Part shown: piece by piece, positions 1 through 12,406 of the stretch | Layout: each line of letters begins with the position of its first letter | How positions within the stretch are numbered: the first letter of the stretch is position 1 | Origin: Toxoplasma gondii ME49 | Taxonomy: Eukaryota; Apicomplexa; Conoidasida; Eucoccidiorida; Sarcocystidae | Length of the DNA stretch: 64,000 nucleotides | Reading direction: 5' to 3' | Assembly: GCF_000006565.2 (NCBI RefSeq) | Contig: NC_031472.1 | Coordinates: 1,207,227-1,271,226, forward strand | Made by a program: the position numbers and the translations under genes | The notes under the pieces: model-generated | Databases searched by the model: none | The model's input: only the letters and a program-made list of their open reading frames with translations | What the model was told of the DNA's origin: nothing

Positions 1-3000
1 CGAAGAGAGACGCAGCCTCCATCAGAACGGCAGACTTGTACCGACAGTCACTCGTTGTAACCATACAGCGCAAAGTTTTGAAAATTAAACTGCAGTAAGG
101 TGGGGGGAGCAAAACTGCCGCAAGTTGCTCGCCAGTGAGGCATGATTAGATTCACGAGGCGATGTTTAAGGGATACGGTGTTCCTTGTTCGGGCTGCGAG
201 CGTCACTGCCGTCGGTAAAGTATTTCAGGGACACACTTCGCTCGACGGACGATAATCCTGTTCGCCATACACTCTCGCGGCTACCAAGGCAGGTCCCCGA
301 ACTTAGCAATTTGCTCCGAATTTGGTGTTTGGGGTCTTACCAAAATAACAACCATCGCTTCACTGGACGCTAACGTAGGTCTCCACATTTGTTGTTGTGG
401 GATGAACAATCAACAACGGCACCATAAGGTATATACATACACCTAGCCGCACGCGTCAATACCAATAGTACTAACGAGAAATAGACACTCTCTTAATCCA
501 CATCACTCGGGTCTGTTGATTATGGGTAACTTAGGAAAGGGCTACGGTACCTTGTCTGAGCAGAAAGGTATGAAAATCAAGTGCAGCAACGTGTGTTCTT
601 TCTTTGAAGAAGGTATCACATGCCTCTCTGTACGCTGTCAGTCCCTAGCCAAAATCACATTCCTCCTGCCGAAGCTCAAGCACAGGAACCAAGCCACCTC
701 ACCGCACGCCGTTCTGTGTCTTGTTCCAGTATCGGAGAAGCCGCGTTTTTCGAACCGCTGTTACGACAGAACGAAAACCACTACAAAAAACAGCACGACT
801 AACCCAAACGACCGACCTCGTACCATGTTTGTATTCAAAAAGCATCATAGCCTACGTACCGTTCGCAAGGGACCATGTTTCCCCCGGGAACGATAGACGA
901 TAGATCAACAAATATTCCCGAGATCAACAGTCTGGACTCCAGAGGAATGAAAAACACATGAGTTGCAACCCGGACTCTTCTAACAGGTACGTGCATGTCA
1001 ACACAAAAAGTGGCACAAAGTGAGTTTTGCATTGGCATCTGAGTGTCTACGACACCAGAAACTGGAAAAGTCATAAAACGTTGTATTTCGGTATACAACA
1101 GCAGTCCGCTCACTCAAGATGCACGTGCGTAGCACCGCGTTATTCCGTAAGAGGTTGTAGAATAATTACGGGCGGCGTAGGCATGGGCATCATGTACTTT
1201 CCCAGAATGACGGTACGCATAAACTAGTAATTTCCTCAATGCCTCTTCAGGTGATCCACGACCGAAAAAGAAATCAAAGCGCCTGAAGAATTTCAGATAG
1301 CACGTGGGCCTGTCGGATTTATTGAGGTGACTGTTTCGTCATTTGTAGCCATGTCAACATTCATTGAGCGATGACAGTGCAACATAGGAAAATCTGCTTC
1401 TCACGATCTGATATTTGACACAACAACGCAAGTTTCTGTGGTACCCGACAGAGTGACGTGTTGCAACCGTTTTCCCCCAAACAACGAAAAACTCGCCTGA
1501 AGGCAGTGAACAATCCGGTCATATAGGCAAGAAACAACGGAAACAGCTGAGATGCCCCCGCGACAGGCACGTGTAAGGGCACATCGCCACATATAGCACA
1601 GAGATCGAAAGTGCTATGTAGCCGAGGTTTCTCGGGAACAAGTGCATTGACTCGCTCAAAAGCTTGTGAGAATGCAGGTAACGACCTATTGGTACCTTCA
1701 ACCATGCCCGACCTTTGTTTTCCATAAAAAACTAAGAGCCATTTCCTCTATCGTCAGAAGTAGCACAATACCGCTCTTCAGTGGGCGGTTTGTGACGTTG
1801 TTTTCTTGAAACAAGCTTCCGCAGATTCGGACGAACATGTGAAAAACATATATCGCTTTATGGGTAACACTCCTTCGAATTGATACCTTCCTTCAGACAA
1901 CAAGCAGACGGAACAAGGGCCTCCTCTGCATAAGATAATAATATACATAGGTATTCTCTTACATGTACCCAATGCATCACGCCTTACAGTCAATGCAGTG
2001 GCGTTTTTCCGCAACACACTGAAAGCAGCATTCGCGACCTCCTGGTTGTATTACTGTCATTTTCATCTCTAACGCCACACTCTTGCCTCGAGTTCAAGTA
2101 ACCACTGAATGATAGTGTCAGCCGTGGACAATCACCCCTTCCACCCCATTGGGTGCGCGTCGATTACTTCTTTCAATATAACCTAGGTGGGAAAAGGACC
2201 GCCTATTAGGCTTAACGAGACGGCTATGAATGTTACCGACCACCGCCGTCACCATTCGTTTCCCACCCACTGCTCACAACGACTAATCCAAGCTCCCACT
2301 CATCCACCGTCATTCCGCCCCCCACAGTTTGGCACTCCTGAAGATAGTCATCCTTGCGTCCCTCCTGTGTCCAGTTATTCTTCGCACACGGATGCACGCT
2401 CTCCTCACGTCTAGTACGATTCACACACCACACAGCAACACTCGCAGTTCTGTCATACCCTCTGGGGCGGCATAACGTTGTGAACCAACACGATTTAGTT
2501 CCTGCAATTGTGCACATACCAAACGTCGAGTTTTACATGAGTTCCACAGCGGCGACTTCGCAGGCACCATGAGACGGTGCTAGTATCTCTGGTAATGTCA
2601 CCACAGAAACCAACTACGAAGTCGCTTGAGAGCACGACTACACCTAGCCAGAAACGCAGTGGAAAATGACGGCTTCTGGTTCTCCAGTATCGGCCTCAGG
2701 CACGCGACCACTCCGCGTCCTAAACGGTTTCGCGTTAGAAATCAAATGTGGTGCATCAGCAGCATGCCACTACAAAACGGGCTGTCGTCTCCCTAGCTGC
2801 CTCTTCCACCGTTCGTAGGCTGCAGCCTCACCGTGCAGTCTGCGGATGCGCAGTCGCAATAAACTCGTAGCCGTGCAGAGCAGCAGAACGGTCTTGCATC
2901 ACGTTGCTCCTGATATTCATTTAGCGCTTTGCACCGTTTCCCATTATGCACGTGCCCACATTTGCGGTACACAAGAAGCACAATATACAGGATTACGGGA

Positions 3001-3137
3001 CAAAGGACTTCCCGGTTCGTGACACGCTCGCCAAACTCAGTTCTTCGCTTTATCAAATTCTACGGCCGCTGTAAGCCTCAGTCTTGGGCTCTAGCCACAT
3101 TCGTTTCATCGACGATTTAAACTCGGTCTGTGCGTCG
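1..3137. other. non-coding stretch at left edge
   Basis: No open frame here shows protein-family motifs or a phase-consistent exon chain; all frames are broken by stops at chance density. The right part (below about 3137) probably holds the 3' UTR of the minus-strand CCCH zinc-finger gene. Nothing else was recognised. Confidence 0.5.
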
Positions 3138-6100
3138 TTACTGGCGTTTCGTCTGCTGCCGATGGCTCTCCCCTTTATCCTCTGAGGGTGCATCTGCAAT
3201 CGGTTTAGCTGTGACGTCGGGAGGAGGGCCTCCGACGTCTCCGTAAAACTTGCTTATCATGTCTTTCAACTGTTGACGAAACACGGCCAGTACAACGTCT
3301 GACTGAAGTCCTAGAGGTGTGTCACCTATGAGACGTTCAGTCGTACTGCGACGTTGCAGTCCCCGCCCGCTGCCTCGTGCTTCATTCTCGGAATGCGATG
3401 CGAACGGTTGAAGTGACCCAGGATTCGGGAGGTCCGTCATGCTTTCGGTATTGCGCCCATCCTGGTTATCCTGTCGCAGACTCTGTGTTCCATCGTGTAT
3501 CCACGCAGTCGTGTGCCCGTCCACACCATGTGTGTGACCGTTTAGTCGGGTGCCCTTTTGGACATTTATCAGCGTGAGCTGCTGGAACTCAGACGCTACC
3601 AAAGCGTCGTTGAGCATAAACGATTCGCTGTCTTCTGTACCACATTCCTGCACTCGTATCCCAGGGCCTGCTGCTTGGCACAGTCCAGAGGGCCAGCTGC
3701 TATGGCTTCTGCCATTCTCACAATTCTCATTTGTGGAGAAGCAGCTGCTTAATTTGCCGGACGCCTCCGCCAAAACCCTCGGGGCAACCGACCTCTCCTC
3801 AGGCCTTCCTCCGTTAAGTGGCCTGCAACATTTTGGACCGTTGATGTACTCCAAATCCGAGCGAGACCCAAAAATTTCGCATAAACTGGCCTCGACGCAT
3901 CGTGTGTCCATCAACGATTGTAGAGAGATTCCTGCAGTTCCTTCGCTAGCCGGTGAGGCGCTGAGGGACTTCGACATCCTAGCTGACGTGGATGCATCAA
4001 TCATCTGCCCTGTTTGTAATGTTGTGCGGTCAGCTGCCTCTCTTCCAAGGCGAGCGGTCATGAGCAAGGATGACGCCACCAGACGGCTGAGTATAGAGGT
4101 CCAGAAACCAGATACACACGCGCACACTGGTCTCGGCGAATTTGTGTTTCGAGCTGGCACAGGCTACACACATTTTTCGAGATTAACTGGCGAGGGAATG
4201 CAGTTCGAATCAACTTTCAACGTATTTCTTGCATATCGTCGCGACTCTCTTACCTGCTGCTTCTCTCATCAGACGCGACCGCCTTTTGCGCACAATCCGA
4301 TTCCCACAGCCCAGCGGCAACATCGAAGTGTCGCCACTGCCACTGAGCCTCTTGTTTTGTCCTGATTTACAAGCACGGGCGAGGGCACGGAGTACGACTG
4401 GCTACGTTACGTGCTACGAAGCATATGCAAAGGACGTTCGCATGTCTGCAAGGGACGTGCATGAAACCCGGGCGCAAAACAAATGGCTTTCTCGAATCAT
4501 ATACATGTCTGAGAAACTACTGTCATTCCCTTCACATAATGTTCTTACTTCTTGCTGTCTTCGACTTCTTCAGTCGAGTGAGCGAAACTGCAGTGCGGAT
4601 TCCGGCACCGCCCCACCTGCACAGTACAGAGCAGAGGTTGCAATATTCGCATTCCAAGAGAGGCCACCCAGATGCTGCTGAAACCGGGTTGACCTACGAA
4701 GCCGGCATCGATCTCACATTCCTTACATCGTCAACAGTAATGTTACGCAAACTCAACGCACTATGTGCACGCCTGCAACTAGTAAAGCACAGATATAGTT
4801 CCGTTTTGACAACCACCTTACTTTCAGATATGAAAGGCATAACTTCTTCACGACCGGCAGTACCCGCAGCTCGGCTCGGCAATGTGCTGCACAAAGCAGG
4901 AATCAATGCAATAACATCATGCCATACCACGAGCGTAGATAACTCATTTGCCGTGTTCCTTTGTGAGTACCACCGCATACACCCGCAAACCGTTTTCATG
5001 CACGCTGCCACTCCTCTATGTCGGCACCATGTTAGAGGCTGGTTGCCACGACTACACACATCTGTTATCGTATCCCTGGTTTGAATTCCATATATGCCAA
5101 CCGGATCCATGTTTCATTGTGTTAGCATGGTTTCGAGAACATTCACTATATCTATGAGTCTATTTCGGGCTTCCATACAGCTGCCAGACGCATAACCCAC
5201 CATCTCACCGGTGTCAGCGCGACGCAAGCTCGTACACACTGACGTACTCTCTAATTTACAAACAGTCATAGTTTTGCCATTCATGGTGCTGTGAAGATGA
5301 GAACTTACCGTAGTTGCAGAGGTCGCCTCTCAAGCACTTGCCCTGTTCGAACCAGGGACAGATTTTCGTTTTGCTAAACATCACTCTCCGAAGGACTCGT
5401 TTTTTGGGGTCTTGGGGAGCGATACCTTTCGTTCTTAGAAACGATCCATCCGTTTTTTGAATTATACACGGTCCATTGCCTCGAATGAGTCCCTCCGACG
5501 CCAATGATGAGTTCCTTCGCTCTGAGCCTTGTAGCATCATCGTCCCTCCTGCTACCACTTGACCTTTCCCCCCTTGAGCTCCTACATCAAATAGCGAAGG
5601 TGCTGCGCAATTATTGTAAGAGAGGCGACCAGGTCGACTGCATGCTGTACCTGCTACGTGCTCCTCCAACGCGTTCCAGATCGTGTGGTCCAGCAGTGGG
5701 AACAAGTTGGTTTCAATTGCATCTTCATTTGAAGAACTCGACATTGGCCGTTGATGTCGCGCTGACACGCGTCCTCTCTCGCCCGTCAAAGGATCACTCC
5801 ATGTGGATCCACTGTAGCCCTCTGCTGCACTCTCACCATCCGCTAGGAAGGAGCTCCCGCATGTTTCACCCACATTTCGCTTGGTCTCTTCATAAGCGAC
5901 TGGTTCCCCAGCTTCTGTAACGGCATCACTTTCAACCACACTCCTGTCTGTATTGCTGAGGGCACAATTGCCATCTTGGACACAAGCAGTCGCAGAGCAC
6001 ACACCGCTCCAATGGCACTGGGTGCGCTTTTCAGGAGGCATTTCATGTGTGAGACCCGCACGGAAATCCACAAATTGGGAATCTTCCGTATTGAATGCAT

Positions 6101-7784
6101 CTCCATTAGCAGATGGTATGCAGGTCACTGATGCCACGCGGCGTACCGAGGACGATGCCACACCGTCTAACGATGGTGCTAGCAAGATACCAGGTTCAAC
6201 TATGTGGTGATGCCTATCGTCACCGTCTGAAAACCCCGTTGTGGTCGGTACGGTTCCAGTTGTGCTTTCACATCGTCCAGCCGGTGTACCAACAGTACAC
6301 AGTGACCAACTCTCCAGTCCCGCTTCAACCTCGTAGCTCGAGCAAGCCTGCATCTTGGCTGTGTCTTCTATGTTGAACGTCTCAGCATCTGCAGTGACAG
6401 CTGTAGTCGTGTTTGGGCACGCGTCCATTATTTCGAAAGAGTCAGTCACTTGTCTCCTGGCTGCTGCCTGCGAACAACCACTGCCTGGTGAGAATTTGCT
6501 AACAGGCGCAACTGCAGTTGGCAACACGTCCCCACTCTCAGGAGCTCTGGGACACACAGCAGGCGGAGGCACGTTCGGCGCCGAAGGAAAAACAGCGCCC
6601 CCACCGAACGCACCAGACTCATCACACGCATTTCCGTCACGGGAGTCGCTAACGACGTCGAATATCATGGTTGGCCTGTGTGTGGCACCCGCGGCCCCCA
6701 TCCAAGCATCTTGTTCTTCGTGGGCAATGGGCAACGAAGCCGAGTTAATCTGCGACTGTGGCATCCCCCCTAATGGCATGTGGTCCCACTCACAAGCGGA
6801 TGGAACGCCCTCGGCTCCACCAAGACTCCGTTCCCACCTCTTTGTTGTTGATTCAGTGTCCGTGTAGGTCAAATTGGAGGCTTGCCAGTTTGAACCAGAC
6901 GGCTGAAGCACAGATTTCGTGCTGGTGGCAGCATCAAGCTTAAGAACACTGGTATGCGCTCCAATAGCTGCGCCTGTCGACACATTGTTGAACAACTGCT
7001 GTCGAGCCGGTTGACTAGGTCTCGGGCGCCAGAGGGTCCCTGATGTGTGCTCTTGTATCTGGCGCACCTGATAAACCTCATTCTGGTCGAAAGAGAGACG
7101 TCGGCTTTCGCTGGGGTTGCGCGCGCCTGAAAACGTTTGCCGGCTGCATTCAGGGGCCCAACGCAGAAGCGGCGGGGAACTGGGAGGCGGCTCCGAAACA
7201 AAAAGCGATTCCTGAGGTTCCAGTGTGCCTGAAAAGGACGCTACGCCCCCTGCCAATAGTTGCATGGAAGTGCCAGATGTGGAGACGTCTGTAGATTCGA
7301 TTTGGCTGCCAGCTGAGCCCCAGCATATCCCCCGTTGAGCTCTCACCGGTGACGGGGGTAGCGTCGCTGTGCTCGTGAGAGTTGACACCGATGAGATTGG
7401 CGCCTCGAAAGACACAGAACCGCACGACAGCACAGGTTGCCCAGTAGAAGCATCTGGCATGCACAGGCTTCGGTCTGGTGCGTGGCACTCGCGGCCGCAA
7501 CAAGGCTTGTCAGCCCGCGGCCGACCAAGGCTCGTGTTCTTCTGCTGCACTTGCGACCCTATCATTCGCAAACCTTCAGCGTGATCAACCTCATCAGGCA
7601 CTGAAAACCAATTCGCATCAGTGGCCGTAGGTGCCACACATGAGGACACGCATGCCGCCTGTTGCTCATGGCCAGATTCTGGCAATTCAGACAAAAAACC
7701 GGGCGTCACCGGTCTGGTTGACCCTCCAAGGTGCCAGGCGCTGGCAGTCATATGCACTGCCCCTCCTCCCCGCAATAGAGACAT
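3138..7784 (-). CDS. tandem CCCH-type zinc-finger protein (about 1221 aa, 5 exons)
   Basis: The proposed exons, 5' to 3', are 7784-5309, 4886-4822, 4616-4549, 4361-4254 and 4086-3138. Every junction is GT-AG and in phase, giving about 1221 residues. Most of the protein is Ser/Thr/Gly-rich and looks disordered. Residues 809-827 form finger 1 (C-x7-C-x5-C-x3-H, starting CPWFEQGKC), followed by an ELR motif typical after CCCH fingers. Residues 842-860 form finger 2 (C-x8-C-x4-C-x3-H, ending CSFAHS). Introns cut finger 1 between Cys3 and His and finger 2 between Cys1 and Cys2, so single-exon searches would miss both. Tandem CCCH fingers usually bind AU-rich or other single-stranded RNA, so a role in mRNA fate is inferred from the family. 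The start is the first ATG of the long open frame; an upstream exon is not excluded. I do not recognise an ortholog by name. Confidence 0.87.
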
Positions 7785-10700
7785 GGAGACAACTGGATGT
7801 TGCGGTGCTTACTCAAAAAACGTTTTCCACCCCTCACGACCTACAAAATACAATACGTTAAAGAGAACACACAAGCGGAAACGGCTGGAACACCTGACTC
7901 TGACACGTAATGCTCAGACTCGATCGCCAGGGAGAGAAGAAGCTACAATTAGTTGCGCGGCGGCCTTTCCTGCGTGGTGCTGACGGACTGTAAACACACG
8001 CCCGCCTGCAGACCAGAGGTCAGGGCTTCGAACAGAACCTGCATCAGCAGCATGCGCCGGCCTCTGTCTTGAAACATAAGGCCACAGCGATTCGTCAGCA
8101 AATAACTACCACATCGCAATGCGGGTTTCCGTTCTCCTCATCAGCTCGACGGTGAGGTCCCCTTCGGAACGAATCATGACAGCCTGTATATATCACTTAA
8201 TCGGAGACTTCGGATACCTATTACCTACACTCGGAAATTAGGGCGGTTATTCGTCCTCTACCGTATCAATTTGAAAAATAAGCAATACGGAAAAAAGGCG
8301 GTTGTTTGTATTCGATTTTACTCGAGAATACGGTATGAGGGTGCATGTGCGCTGTCACCATAACCGGGAGCCGTCATTCCACCCGATTTAGCTCCTGGAA
8401 GAGCACACATCAGCAGTGGGGTCAAACGCAAAAACTCCGGCCTTTAGCGACAAGACAAAAAACCTGTTGAAACGGTATGTATTTCAAGCAGCGGTGGCGG
8501 TGCGGACAAAACCCGTAGGGGTAGCTGTTCGGCGGCTGGCATGAGTGAGGCAACAACAGAGTCGAGGTGAATCACACCCCTGTACACACCATGGCAGGTT
8601 ACACGAGCAGCCGATCTAGACACCCAGAACAAATCCATACCACAAACGTCGCTGCCCAACGTAGCGGCTATAATCCCTGAGGTATGTTGGACAATTCTGA
8701 AACGGTTAACCTGTGGGCGTAATTTGGTCCACTGTATCATCGAAGCATGGTATTGCCAAGCTGTCCAGTGAATCGTATGAAACAAAATGCGGTTCTGCTC
8801 ACACAGAAAAACGCTGCAGATCGTGTACGACACACGTCAAGGAGCACATACTTCAGAATGAAACTAAACGGTCGCCTTCATAAACGAACAAGCTGGTCGT
8901 TGCGAGTACATTCAAACGCAGAAGTCGTCTGTGCTCGCCCCAATTATTCACTGAGAACAACCGGGATCCGCGGATAAACGCGTCGACTACACACTCCCCA
9001 TTCACAGAGCAGTAAAAATTATATAACGGCTCGATTGGATCATCAGAAAAACTTTCTTTGCACATCCTAAAACAGGTGAACATGTGGAGCTGCCGCTGTA
9101 TGTGCAATGTCATGTCTACCACTCAAGCCGCCCTCCATCTTACAGCAGCTCCCCGTGTCTCAGGGGCCCTTCCGGAGATCAAACGAGCCACAGGGAAAAC
9201 TTGCAGCACAACCGACCACTTCCGTCTTTCTAAAAAAACGCTTCGAAAGAAGCTAGTGCCACACAATCTGCAATTGTTGATTCACGACTTTAGATCGGCG
9301 AGACAGGTGGTTGAAGGTTGGTTCACAAACAGGGTTGCTAGAGGTACTGGCATTAACACTGATACATTCCAAAGCGACACCTCGCTGACAATTTCCCTGA
9401 CGCACCAAGACCCGGATATGCAGAAGTATCCACGATTTTAATTTCATCAAAACGACATTAAAAAACACGGGAATCAGACGAATATGAAAGCTTCGCCAAC
9501 AATAAAACCCTATTTCATGCCTGTTTCCCGGGGGCTAGTGCTATCGAATCTTTCACCCCCACCCTCCGGATATCCCCGCCAAATCTGTAGTGTCTCTGTC
9601 TTTCACGTATCTCCATAACTGGAACCTCCTCCTGCTCTACCTTGAATCTTTAAACACACATAGTTTTCCCGCGGAATGGCACGTGCTCCAGACAGACAGG
9701 ATGCATCATGCAAGCACCAACCAAATCGAGCACTGGCTCAGTTGTAATACACTCCGGGTGTACAGGGTGACGTTTTCAATACGGCGACACACCGAAACGT
9801 TCCCCAGCATGGTGACAGACCTTGCCCGAACGACCGGCTGCTGTCCATCGCTGACCCTCACTCACATCTGTCTCGCTGTAGCTACCTGTGCGGCCGGCAC
9901 TTAACACGTCGGACTGATAATCATAACAACTGTCGCGAGACAGTGGAACACCTGTTCGACAGAGCGTTGGTCAACCACGCCTTTACACCCCCTCACCCTG
10001 TGGTGAAGAGCCGATGGTTTCGAGGAAGCTGGAGAGCATGCGGCCCCTGATTAAAATGCCTTTGTGGCGCCTGGGCCGTTGTGGGGAATCCAGCGAAGAA
10101 TTGCCTGCGGATAGGGGGATTCCGCTATCTTCGGTTTCCCGCGAAATTCACTCCCAGCAGTTGCTAGAGGGTTCGGCATTTCACAAACGGCGGTACCACT
10201 TCAGGTCGTTGGCTCTTGCCACATAGCATTTTAATCGCTGCGTCACCTCTCTCCCCACACACAATCGATGACTACGAGAACACCTTCCTGAAAGTAGCAT
10301 TTTTGATACAGCAGGTGTAGACTTCCCTGTTCGGAGGATGAACAGGTATCAGACTTTCCTTGTCCGCCGACAAGCCGATGTCACATACCGTGCTGTAACT
10401 TTGTTCCCAGTGTTACCAAATAAGACTTCAGTTGTGCGAAGAAGACATGTAACACAGAGGAATATTGGCAAGGAAAAATTAGCGTTGGGACAGTTGGTTG
10501 CGTGCGATGTGAAATGGGTGATGACTCTGCCGTGTGTCGTGGACCACAACCTGAGGCAATTTTACGGTGCCGACTGAGACGAAGCTAGGACACGGAAATA
10601 TCTTACCAACCGCTAACAACGGTTGTTCTGAAGAGACTTTCGACGCAAAAGGTCAAACAAGAGTTGTGCGCAATACAAACTAGAACGGCTCAAGCTGAAG

Positions 10701-12406
10701 AAGACAAATGTCCACGTGAACCTTCCTTTGTCAATCTGTGTCGAATACGTTCGGTGCCACCTCTTTTCACTAACGAGGAGCGATTTGGCGTGATCGTGCA
10801 CAGGCGTGGCATGAGGCACTCTTGTTCCTCGACAACTGTTACATACTCTCGGTTAGTGTTGCTGATGTGTCAATAACAGCACATCGCAATGTACTGTTGT
10901 GTCTTGTGATTCTAGCTGGAATATTCGCGACAGACGACGCTGCATCCACAACCAAGACACAGAAGACGATCTCTGAGGCGTTGGCAGTTGACACATTTGT
11001 AGGGAAAGTCGGGCACTTTGGAATCTGCAGAGTATCGTGCAACGTATAGGTCTTTCATATTCGTGTCACCTGACAGTTACAGCTTCCCTAGTAGACCAAA
11101 AGCTCGAGGAGCTTTGCATAAATCGCGGCCAATTTCGGCTGACAACACAGACCTTCCGGTACCTAACGTTACATGTGTGCAGCATGTTCACCATTTCACC
11201 TCGAGGGAAGAGTGCGAAACAAGAAGCTAATACTCCATTGCTAAACTACGGACAGTACCACTGTCCCTTCGGACAACACAATGTTCATCAACACCGTCTT
11301 CCGCACGACACTTCGCCCCCATTAAGTGGCGGCTTGTGGCGCCTCTCATTTAATTACTGTTGCTCGCATTCGTGCTCTCTGGTCGGCATCACCTCGATTG
11401 TTTCGTATCAGCAGAATAGTAAATCAGTAAAGTTCTGCCTGTGATTTTCCGCGTGCCATTCTGTCCTAGAAAGCCAACACGGATTGCGCCCTTCTAGAAC
11501 TTGTGCGTTCCACCTACATATCGTGATTGACGCTCTACTACATTTTCTTTGTTAAGTCAGGGATGTACGCAATAGTTGCTTCCACGTGAACAAGTGCTGT
11601 TGTCTTGTCTCTCCGTTCTGCCTTCCATGTCTATGTCCTCCTCTCGAAGTACGAGGAGCCCGCGACGCTCAAGTGACAACGACAAGGCCAGCGACTGGCC
11701 ACTTTCAACACCGGGACATTATTCCAGCCGCTCACACGACATGGACTCAGAAAAATAAAGATGGCAGAATGCACGAGACGAAGTTGAGAGATAGCAACAT
11801 GAGGGAGATTGTCCATGTTCGCCGAGACGCTTTTTTTTGGGGGGGGGGCGGGTCATGACATTCACAGTGTGAACAACGATGTACAAACAAATATCACCCA
11901 CAACGGGAAGGGCACAGTCTCAGGAGAACAACTTGTCACCAGCACGAGCGTACAATGGAAGGAATGGTGCCGGAGAACATATATGGCCTTCATAATCTAC
12001 AAACGGCACGCGTACGCAGCCACGAGACGTGTCACCCGAAATGATGACTGACAACGCAAAATCGTCCCGAAAAGCTGCGGTACGCAGCCGACCTTTCGGA
12101 GACAGCGCAGATCTTGTTAAAATTGCTTCTTGACGTTGACAGCTCGACGGCGACCCCGTCGTTGGAGTTCGTATTATACGTATTTGCGGTCTCCAACTGC
12201 CGCTGCACCACCGCAACCAGTCATCGCAAATTCCGAAGTGGCATTTAAAAAAAGCCGTGGCGCCGTCCGGAAAGCTGCCAACTCTCACTGCGGCAGTTCA
12301 TCCAGTGAAGACAACTTATCTGGCTCTGCTTTCTTCAAGTCTAGGTCGGCGAATAGTTCGTACCACCTAGCATCCCGCAACACACCCACCCCCGTCGCGT
12401 TCTCCT
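7785..12406. other. spacer between CCCH gene start and Mic60 stop
   Basis: About 4.6 kb without supportable coding sequence. It should contain the promoter and 5' UTR of the CCCH gene (right of 7784) and the 3' UTR of Mic60 (left of 12407). A T8G10 homopolymer junction lies at 11831-11848. The small ORFs on both strands have no recognised motif and no phase-compatible partners. Confidence 0.5.
11831..11848. repeat. homopolymer junction T8 then G10
   Basis: Eight T followed by ten G, then CGGG. It lies in the spacer downstream of Mic60. The length is likely to vary between strains and to be prone to sequencing error. Confidence 0.9.

Noticed and set aside
3550..4365. Plus-strand 271-aa frame opposite the CCCH gene
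   Set aside because: It is antisense to exons 4 and 5 of the zinc-finger gene, whose five exons join in phase. It has no recognised motif.
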